Part shown: positions 4,950 through 10,837 of the stretch, in pieces
Layout of the letters: each line of letters starts with the position of its first letter
Numbering within the stretch: the first letter of the stretch is position 1
DNA from: JAKAWQ01 sp035549615
GTDB lineage: Bacteria; Pseudomonadota; Alphaproteobacteria; Acetobacterales; Acetobacteraceae
Direction: 5' to 3'
Assembly: GCA_035549615.1 (NCBI GenBank)
Contig: DASZQO010000078.1
Span: 1 to 10,837 of the forward strand
Length of the DNA stretch: 10,837 bases
Translations under genes and position numbers: made by a program
Notes under the pieces: generated by a model
Told to the model about the DNA's origin: nothing
Database searches by the model: none
The model's input: the letters and a program-made list of their open reading frames with translations, nothing else

Positions 4950-6734
4950 ATGGCGGAAGGCGCGGCGCCGGATATCCGAGGGGATGGGGGGGCCCGGATT
5001 CGCCCGCACAATCTTCTCTACAGCGTTGGGGAGCGGCCGCCGCTGCGGCCGCTTCTCCTGCTCGGCCTCCAGTACATGATCCTCGACGCAATCTACCTCG
5101 TGCTGGTGGCCATCATCCTGCGGCACGCCCATGCCACCGCCGCCACGCGGGTGAATGCGATGGGCATTGCGTGTGTCGCCGCGGCGATCGGCATTGCGCT
5201 GCAGGCCCTGCCGCGCGGACCGGTGGGGTCCGGCTATCTGGCACCTCCGGTCTTTTCGGCCACTTATCTCGGGCCCTCGGTGCTCGCAGCCGAGCTCGGC
5301 GGCCTTCCCCTCGTCTGCGGCATGACCCTCTTCGCCGGGCTGGTGGAGGTGCTGGTCGGCCTCGCGCTCAACCGGCTTCGCATCGTCATCACGCCGGTCT
5401 TGAGCGGGCTCACGGTCTTCGTGGTCGGATTGCAGCTCGGAATCGTCGGCATCGGCGAGACGCTCGATGTTGGGCATGAGAGGCTGCCTTCCTATCCCCT
5501 GCATCTCGCAGTGGCCTTCGGCACGCTCGCGATTGCGGTCGCCCTCAGCATCTGGGGTCGGGGCAGCGTGAAAATGCTGGGGACGATGCTCGGCCTCGTC
5601 GCCGGCATGGCGGGGGCGAGCGTGATCGGTCTCATCGAGCCTGCCCGGCTGGCCGGGCTCACCCACGCGGCGTGGCTCGCGCTTCCGCATCCGATCGGCG
5701 GCCTTACCTTCAGCCCGGCGCTGATCCCGCCCTTCGCCGCCGCCGGCATCGCCGCCGCCATGCGCACGGCGGGCGTCGTCACCACCTGTCAGCGGCTGAA
5801 CGATGCAGGCTGGCGGCGGCCGGACATGGGCAATATCCGCAAGGGCGTGCTGGCGGACGGGCTGGCAACACTGGTCAGCGGCGCGCTCGGCGCGCCGGGA
5901 ATGAGCGCGGCGCCGAGCCTGGTCGGGATCTCCTCGGCCACCGGCGCGACCAGCCGCGCGATCGGTTTCGCCGCTTCCGGCATCTTCTTTCTCGTCGCTT
6001 TCTCGCCCAGGATCGCGAGCGTCTTTCTCCTGGTGCCACACGAGGTGGCGGGCGCGCTCCTCGTCTTCACTTCCTCCTTCATGATCGCCGGCGGCATGGA
6101 GATCATGCTCTCGCGCAAAACCAATGCGCGCACGGTCTATATCATCGGAATCTCCACCCTGCTCGCGCTCAGCCATGAGATCTTTCCCGCTTATTACCAG
6201 GCTCTGCCGGAGGCGATGAGAAGCTTCTCCGGAAGCTCGCTCGCCCTTGGCCTTGTGGCGGCGATTGTGCTTACGCTTCTCTTCCGGATCGGCGCCGTCG
6301 AGCGGATGACGATTCCTTGGCGAACCGGAAAGGCGAGCGAAGATGAGGATTCGCTCGAAGCGGGCATCGCGGCTTTGCGTACCAAGGCTGGGAGCTGGAA
6401 GATCCCTGCCGATGTGTGCGCGGTTGCGATCGGCCATCTCGGAAATCTGCTCCACTATCTCGCGCGTGTGCACGGGCACGACCTCTGCGGCACGCTCGGC
6501 ATCCACTATGACGGGCAGGAGCTCGGCCTTGATATCCTCTATCCGGGCGTGACGATGGCGCCGCTGCCCGGTCCGCATGCACCCGCCATGTCCACAGGCC
6601 CCGATATCCTCGATAATGAAGAGTCCGCAGCGATACTGGGCATTCGGAATTTCCTGAACGGCCTCGCCGCCGATCACAAGCAGCTTCGCCTCTCCCGCAA
6701 CCGCGTGCGCGTCCAGCTTCGCTACAACGTTTAG
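4950..6734 (+). CDS. NCS2-family (xanthine/uracil permease-like) transporter with C-terminal ATPase-like domain
   Basis: This 594-residue protein has two parts. Residues ~20-450 form a polytopic NCS2/SLC23-type permease: LLYSVGERPPLRPLLLLGLQYM (22-43) is the family's N-terminal motif, and GSGYLAPPVFSATYLG (93-108) is the TM3 region. The NIRKGVLADGLATLVSGALGAP (295-316) and HEVAGALLVFTSSFMIAGG (364-382) stretches match TM8-TM10. Such carriers import nucleobases or related compounds with protons. The usual TM8 Glu and the TM10 E-N-x-G pattern of UraA/UapA are not seen, so the substrate is uncertain. Residues ~467-594 form a soluble tail whose pattern (HLGNLLHYL, LGIHYDGQELGLDI, terminal beta-rich RVRVQLRYNV) resembles a degenerate histidine-kinase-like ATPase domain. 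The ATG follows the purine-rich AAGGAGG...GAGGGGAGG stretch. An MFS gene follows on the same strand after 106 bases. Confidence 0.85.
   Translation: MAEGAAPDIRGDGGARIRPHNLLYSVGERPPLRPLLLLGLQYMILDAIYLVLVAIILRHAHATAATRVNAMGIACVAAAIGIALQALPRGPVGSGYLAPPVFSATYLGPSVLAAELGGLPLVCGMTLFAGLVEVLVGLALNRLRIVITPVLSGLTVFVVGLQLGIVGIGETLDVGHERLPSYPLHLAVAFGTLAIAVALSIWGRGSVKMLGTMLGLVAGMAGASVIGLIEPARLAGLTHAAWLALPHPIGGLTFSPALIPPFAAAGIAAAMRTAGVVTTCQRLNDAGWRRPDMGNIRKGVLADGLATLVSGALGAPGMSAAPSLVGISSATGATSRAIGFAASGIFFLVAFSPRIASVFLLVPHEVAGALLVFTSSFMIAGGMEIMLSRKTNARTVYIIGISTLLALSHEIFPAYYQALPEAMRSFSGSSLALGLVAAIVLTLLFRIGAVERMTIPWRTGKASEDEDSLEAGIAALRTKAGSWKIPADVCAVAIGHLGNLLHYLARVHGHDLCGTLGIHYDGQELGLDILYPGVTMAPLPGPHAPAMSTGPDILDNEESAAILGIRNFLNGLAADHKQLRLSRNRVRVQLRYNV
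5032..5053. repeat. Strong GC inverted repeat early in the permease gene
   Basis: AGCGGCCGC (5032-5040) and GCGGCCGCT (5045-5053) are perfect 9-base inverted arms with a 4-base spacer. Each arm contains the 8-base palindrome GCGGCCGC. The element sits at codons 28-35 of the permease, where it would give a very stable mRNA hairpin. Confidence 0.5.
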
Positions 6735-6797
6735 GAACATTGTCCCGGGGGATTTCGATTTCGTGGCGGGAGACTGCCCCGGCTTTCGCGCCATGCT

Positions 6798-6815
6798 TGC
6801 CTCCGGTAGGAGGCA
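6798..6815 (+). promoter_or_regulatory. Hairpin enclosing a Shine-Dalgarno sequence before the MFS gene
   Basis: TGCCTCC (6798-6804) and GGAGGCA (6809-6815) form a perfect 7-base stem with a GGTA loop. The 3' arm contains the strong ribosome-binding sequence AGGAGG (6808-6813). That lies 9 bases before an in-frame TTG (6823) and 27 bases before the ATG (6841). If TTG is the true start, folding would hide its ribosome-binding site. A second GGAG (6832-6835) serves the ATG. Upstream, CCGGGG (6745-6750) and CCCCGG (6777-6782) could form a further stem after the permease stop. Confidence 0.35.
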
Positions 6816-6840
6816 GGCCGGATTGAAAGACGGAGAGCCG

Positions 6841-8043
6841 ATGGGCAAGGAACGCGCGGCGGATCGAAGTTTCTCCTGGCCGCACCTGGTCCTTCTGTGG
6901 CTGCTCGGGTTGGATCTCCGCATCACCATTCTTGCGGTGCCGCCCGTGCTGCCGCTCATTCACCGGCAACTCCATCTCGATGAGAAGATGGTGGCGGCCC
7001 TCACCGGCCTGCCGGTGCTGCTCTTCGGGCTGATTGCCATCCCGGGCTCGCTGCTGATCGCGCGCCTCGGCGCGAGGCGGGCGGCGATCGCCGCAATCCT
7101 GCTTGTCGGTGGTGGCTCGGCCTTGCGCGGCGTCGGCCCTTCGGCGCCGATGCTCTATGCGATGACGGCGGTGATGGGCGCCGGTATCGCGGTGATGCAG
7201 CCCGCGCTGCCGACGCTCGTCGGCGGCTGGTTCGCAAGCCGCGTGCCGCTCGCCACCGCGGTTTACGCGAACGGCCTCCTGATCGGCGAGATGCTCGCCG
7301 CCAGCCTCACCATTCCCTTCGTGCTGCCTCTGCTCGGCGGAAGCTGGCCCGCGAGCTTTGTTTTCTGGAGCATGCCGGTCCTTCTCACCGCCTTTCTCCT
7401 GCTGTTCGCCACATCGCATGTCAGTGCGCGGGCGAGCCACGTCCGGGTGCGCTGGTGGCCGGATTGGCACCATCTCCGCACTTGGCAGCTCGGTTTCATA
7501 CTGGGCGGCGTCTCGGCGCTCTATTTCGGCTGCAACGCCTTCCTGCCCTCCTATCTGCTCGCGATCGGCCGGCCCGGTCTGGTTGATGCGGGTCTCACCG
7601 CGCTCAACACCGGGCAGCTTCCGGCCTCATTCCTCATCATGCTGCTCGGGCGGCGCGTCGTCGGGCACCGGTGGCCATTCATCACCCTGGCTCTGATCGG
7701 CCTCGTGAGCCTGGGGGGCCTCCTTCTGCCTTCGGCCCCGATGATGGTCGCCGCCGCGGCGCTGGTCGGCTTCTCGGCTGCCGGCGGTCTGATCCTCGCG
7801 CTTGCGCTGCCGCCTCTGCTGGCCCGGCCGGATGATGTGCACCGGGTGGCGGCCGGCATGCTTGCCATCGGCTATTCGCTGAGCTCCTTCCTGCCCTATC
7901 TCGGCGGCGCGGTGTGGGATGCAACGCACCTTACGATCTCGGCCTTGTTCCCGGGGGTCGTCGGCTCGCTGATCGTGGTCCTGATGGCGGCAGCCATCCG
8001 CCTCAAGCCCACGGTCATGGTCAGTATTGGAACTGGTAGGTGA
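6841..8043 (+). CDS. MFS transporter, CynX/NimT-like
   Basis: This 400-residue protein shows about 12 hydrophobic segments in two halves joined by a basic loop around residues 195-217 (SHVSARASHVRVRWWPDWHHLR). The pattern LDLRITILAVPPVLPLIHRQL at TM1, LTGLPVLLFGLIAIPGSLLIARLGARRA at TM2-loop 2-3 and LRGVGP after TM3 matches the CynX/NimT branch of the major facilitator superfamily (cyanate and 2-nitroimidazole transporter-like). The actual substrate cannot be told from sequence. The ATG at 6841 has GGAG five bases upstream. An in-frame TTG at 6823 with AGGAGG upstream, or a GTG at 6763, are alternatives. It may be co-transcribed with the permease. Its last 23 bases overlap the end of the convergent tamB gene. 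No truncation or frameshift is visible. Confidence 0.86.
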   Translation: MGKERAADRSFSWPHLVLLWLLGLDLRITILAVPPVLPLIHRQLHLDEKMVAALTGLPVLLFGLIAIPGSLLIARLGARRAAIAAILLVGGGSALRGVGPSAPMLYAMTAVMGAGIAVMQPALPTLVGGWFASRVPLATAVYANGLLIGEMLAASLTIPFVLPLLGGSWPASFVFWSMPVLLTAFLLLFATSHVSARASHVRVRWWPDWHHLRTWQLGFILGGVSALYFGCNAFLPSYLLAIGRPGLVDAGLTALNTGQLPASFLIMLLGRRVVGHRWPFITLALIGLVSLGGLLLPSAPMMVAAAALVGFSAAGGLILALALPPLLARPDDVHRVAAGMLAIGYSLSSFLPYLGGAVWDATHLTISALFPGVVGSLIVVLMAAAIRLKPTVMVSIGTGR

Positions 8044-10837
8044 TGCCGACGCTGGTGCCGCTCGTCGGGGTGGCGCCGGTTGCATTGGCCGGGCCGGCGC
8101 CGACCGTGGCATTGAGCTGGAGCTGCTTGGTAAGGTTGATCTGCACCTCCGCCTGGCTGCCGCCGCCAGAGGCGGGCTGGTTGGCGCCCACATAGACCCC
8201 CGGAGCAAGGTAGCGGCCGGCCTGCAGGGTCGGGCTGCCATTGGCGCTGCTGCCGACGCTGAGCTGATCAAGCCCGAGACCACCGCGCAACGCCGCGAGG
8301 GGATCGCCGGTGCTGGGACCGACGCCGGTGAGCGTCGTCAGGGAATTGGCGATCTCGGCGATCTGGAAGGGACTGAGCGAGGTGGAATTGCCGCCGAAAA
8401 GCAGCGTGGCGAGGATTTGGTCCTGCGGCAGCTCAGGGACGCTGGAGAGGGTGACGGTCGGGCTCTCGGCGGTGCCGCCAATCGTCAAGGTCGCGGTGGT
8501 GCTCGCCGTCCCGCTCGTCGCGACAAGATCGAGGGTCGGGTTCTCGGGGCTGCCGCCATTGAAGCCGATCGTGCCCTCGCTGAAGGTGAGTGTCTTGCCG
8601 GCCAGGCTGACCTGGCCGCGCACGAGGGTGAAGCTGCCTTCGGGGAGCGGGGCGGCGGCGGTGCCGGTGATGTGGATGTGGCCGCCGAACTCGGCGTTGA
8701 TTCCTCGCCCACGCACGAAGATCTCGCGCGCCGCGCTCACGGTGAGATTGAGCGCGATGTCCGGCCCCGGCGCGGGCGGCGGCGGCGGCTTGCTTCCCGC
8801 CCTGACCACATGCAGCACGGGGATGCTCGGCGGCAAGCGGTCCGGGATGCGGATCTCGGCGCGCCGGATCCGCACCGCCCCACTCGCCGCGAGATGTCCC
8901 GAGGCCTCGCCCTGGATCGCGAGATCGGAATCGAATCGCATGGTCATCAGGTCGGATTGCGGCAGCTCCGCATCGCGGGCGGTGATGATGAGATGGACGG
9001 GCAGATTGGGCGCGAAGACGCCGATGCTGCCTGAGATCCCGATCGTCCCCGGCCCGGCCTGACCCTCCAGCCGCGCGATCCTCAGCGTGTCTCCGGCAGC
9101 GCTGATCTCACCCGAGAGATCCCGGATCGAGATGCCGTTCGCGTAATCAGCGAGCATCCCCTTGCTCAGCCGGACCGTGCCCGCGAGCACGGGCCTGGCG
9201 ATGGTGCCGCTCACCTGCGCATCGAGCGCGAGCGTGCCTTCCACGCGCCTGCCCTCCGCGGTCAGGATCGGATCGAGGATCCCGAGATCGACGGCGCCGC
9301 GCGCGGCGAGACCGAGCGCGCCGGCCGTGCCGAGCGGAACCGTGCCGGAGACGGTGAGGCGCGTGCCCGTGCCGGCCGAGAGATGGGCGGTCATCCGGGC
9401 CTCTTTTCCGGCGAGATCGGCCGTGGCGTCGAGCGAGGCGGGTGGCAGACCCGCGGTGAGGCCGGAAGCGAGACCGAGCCCGCTGCCGCGGATGGCAAGA
9501 TGCCCGGCAGGAGCGGCGAGCGTTCCGGAGAGGGTGGCATCCGCATCGAGCCGCCCCTTGGCCTGGAGGCCCGGCGCGAAAGGCGCGAGCAGGGCGGGGG
9601 TGATGTCATGGGCGCCGATGGTCAGGGCGAGATCAGGCCGAATGCGGCCATTGGCGGAGAACTCGGCCCCCGCCATGCCGAGCCTGAGGCCGGCGACCGA
9701 CAGGCCCGGGGCATAGGCGATCCGCGCCGGAGCGAGAAGGCGGAGCGTCGTGCCGTGCCAGTGCGCGGCCAGGGCGGAGAGATTGACCTCGCTATGGATT
9801 GAATCGAGCGTCGCCGTCGCCGCCAGGCTCGCCTGGCTGAAGGCGGGCGCGGCGGCCGAGACGTGAAGCGCCATGGCGCTCATCGGCCCGGACGCGGAGA
9901 GCTGGGCCGAAGTGCCGGTGATGCCGCCGGCAGCGATGCCCGCGAGTGTCAGGCGGGCTTCGAGCCGGGGATCGCTAAGCGGGTCAAGGACATTGGCCGC
10001 AAGGACCGCGCTTCCGATCGAAGCTCCGGAGGCAGCGAGATTTTTACCCGTAACGTCAAGTGTCAGGCGGGGCGGCGCGGACGAGGCGGCGGCGGAGAGG
10101 GAGCCGGCGATGGCGCCGCGAAGGGGCGAATGAAGAATCTGAGAAAAATCTTCCAAGTTTTTGATTGAAAAATTTATTCTTCCGGAAGGCGGGGCGCTGC
10201 CCCGGATCGCGAGCTGACCCTCGGCTTCAACGCTCTTCCATGCCGCTTCGCGGATGGCGACCGTCAGCGCGCCGGCGGAACGCGCAGCGGAAAGTGCCAG
10301 GCGGAGCGGCGCGCCGGCGATCGTCCCCTCGGCGGTCAGTTCGGCGGCGGGAGCGTCAGGCAGGCCATGGACGGCCAGATGGGCCCGCACGGGCTCCGGC
10401 GGGAAATCCGTGGTGCCAAGCCTGCCGGCGAGATCCGCATTGAGCGCGAGCGAATCCATGGGGCCATCGATCTGCCCCTGCGCGTCCAGCAGGCCGCTCA
10501 CACCGGCCCCGAGCACGGAGAGATCTTTCAGCGAAGCGGTCCAGGTCAGCGCAAGCTTTTGCGCGGCAAGGCTCCCTTGGGCACTGAGCGAGAGAGCGGC
10601 GCCGGAAAGCGACAGGCGCGAAAGATGAATGTCACTGCCGGCCAGCCGGGCGGCGAGCGCGAAGCTTGGCGCGGGACCAAGGAGCGGGACGAGCGGCGCC
10701 GTGCCCCCGCTGAGGCCAAGGCCGCTGTCCAGAGTGAGCGCGAGCCCATCTGCCCGCGCCGCGGCGATGATCTTGAGATGGCCCTGCCCCTTGAGCGCGA
10801 CGCCGCCGAGCGCCGCGAGCGGCGCGAGATCGGGCAG
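8021..10837 (-). CDS. tamB: TamB-like translocation and assembly module protein, 5' partial
   Basis: The reverse frame ending at the stop at 8021-8023 is open to the right edge. I checked codon by codon that the 107 codons from 10517 to 10837 contain no stop, giving at least 938 residues with the N-terminus outside the window. Low-complexity Ala/Gly/Leu/Ser-rich repeats of short beta-strands fill the protein, as in the AsmA/TamB (DUF490) beta-groove family. These anchor in the inner membrane, span the periplasm and support outer-membrane lipid or protein delivery. The last 137 residues carry the family-specific ELPQDQILATLLFGGN and SLSPFQIAEIANSL, then LGLDQLSVG, AGRYLAPGVYVG and the terminal GITYQFQY, a strand ending in an aromatic residue. 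A proline-rich run lies near residue 685. Its usual partner tamA would lie off the right side. An AT-rich patch (10129-10181) is discussed in the findings. Confidence 0.93.
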   Translation of the reverse strand: MPDLAPLAALGGVALKGQGHLKIIAAARADGLALTLDSGLGLSGGTAPLVPLLGPAPSFALAARLAGSDIHLSRLSLSGAALSLSAQGSLAAQKLALTWTASLKDLSVLGAGVSGLLDAQGQIDGPMDSLALNADLAGRLGTTDFPPEPVRAHLAVHGLPDAPAAELTAEGTIAGAPLRLALSAARSAGALTVAIREAAWKSVEAEGQLAIRGSAPPSGRINFSIKNLEDFSQILHSPLRGAIAGSLSAAASSAPPRLTLDVTGKNLAASGASIGSAVLAANVLDPLSDPRLEARLTLAGIAAGGITGTSAQLSASGPMSAMALHVSAAAPAFSQASLAATATLDSIHSEVNLSALAAHWHGTTLRLLAPARIAYAPGLSVAGLRLGMAGAEFSANGRIRPDLALTIGAHDITPALLAPFAPGLQAKGRLDADATLSGTLAAPAGHLAIRGSGLGLASGLTAGLPPASLDATADLAGKEARMTAHLSAGTGTRLTVSGTVPLGTAGALGLAARGAVDLGILDPILTAEGRRVEGTLALDAQVSGTIARPVLAGTVRLSKGMLADYANGISIRDLSGEISAAGDTLRIARLEGQAGPGTIGISGSIGVFAPNLPVHLIITARDAELPQSDLMTMRFDSDLAIQGEASGHLAASGAVRIRRAEIRIPDRLPPSIPVLHVVRAGSKPPPPPAPGPDIALNLTVSAAREIFVRGRGINAEFGGHIHITGTAAAPLPEGSFTLVRGQVSLAGKTLTFSEGTIGFNGGSPENPTLDLVATSGTASTTATLTIGGTAESPTVTLSSVPELPQDQILATLLFGGNSTSLSPFQIAEIANSLTTLTGVGPSTGDPLAALRGGLGLDQLSVGSSANGSPTLQAGRYLAPGVYVGANQPASGGGSQAEVQINLTKQLQLNATVGAGPANATGATPTSGTSVGITYQFQY

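Noticed and set aside
6763..6840. N-terminal extension of the MFS protein from a GTG at 6763
   Set aside because: The added residues are not family-like and would span the hairpin region. The ATG at 6841 with GGAG upstream fits the normal start of the family.
4758..6959. Very long reverse-strand open frame (733 codons) opposite the permease
   Set aside because: It is Arg/Asp/Glu/His-rich with no recognisable domain, the typical antisense shadow of a GC-rich membrane-protein gene. The forward strand encodes a clear NCS2 permease.
8027..9034. Forward open frame of 335 codons opposite tamB
   Set aside because: Its composition is low-complexity Gly/Ala/Arg/Glu with no family signature, and it is fully explained by the real reverse-strand tamB frame.

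Overview
The window is GC-rich chromosomal DNA, apparently from an alphaproteobacterium. The gene content (DnaE2-type mutasome polymerase, a TamB-like protein ending in an aromatic beta-strand, OtsA, an NCS2 permease with a long C-terminal tail) and the codon usage fit Rhodospirillales/Acetobacteraceae. That placement is an inference from protein style, not from a marker gene. I see no tRNA, rRNA, CRISPR array, insertion sequence, phage gene or plasmid origin.

Left part (1-2904, all forward): the last 83 codons of error-prone DNA polymerase DnaE2, a short gap, a four-helix DoxX-family membrane protein, a 594-base gap with several perfect stem-loops but no convincing gene, a six-helix potassium-channel-like protein with a TTLGFGD selectivity filter, and a small RbsD/FucU-type sugar mutarotase.

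Middle (2905-4949): trehalose-6-phosphate synthase OtsA lies on the reverse strand, convergent with the mutarotase, with a cluster of competing hairpins between the two stops. No otsB is present in the window. The ~500-base divergent gap between otsA and the next gene is the most structured non-coding piece. It holds a 12-base perfect palindrome, a duplicated 16-base unit that makes a four-by-four-G quadruplex motif, and a 9-base inverted repeat.

Right part (4950-10837): an NCS2 (xanthine/uracil-family) permease with an extra ~130-residue soluble domain resembling a degenerate histidine-kinase-type ATPase fold, then a CynX/NimT-like MFS transporter. The MFS gene overlaps by 23 bases, tail to tail, with a long reverse-strand tamB gene that runs off the right edge. 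The tamB frame is open to the last base.

Most genes look like individually expressed housekeeping or envelope/transport functions. The only plausible same-strand operon is permease-MFS, with 106 bases between them. I do not see a clearly new multigene system. The points most worth following up are the permease-ATPase-like fusion lacking the usual substrate-binding glutamates, the G-quadruplex repeat in the otsA/permease divergent region, and the AT-rich rare-codon island inside tamB.
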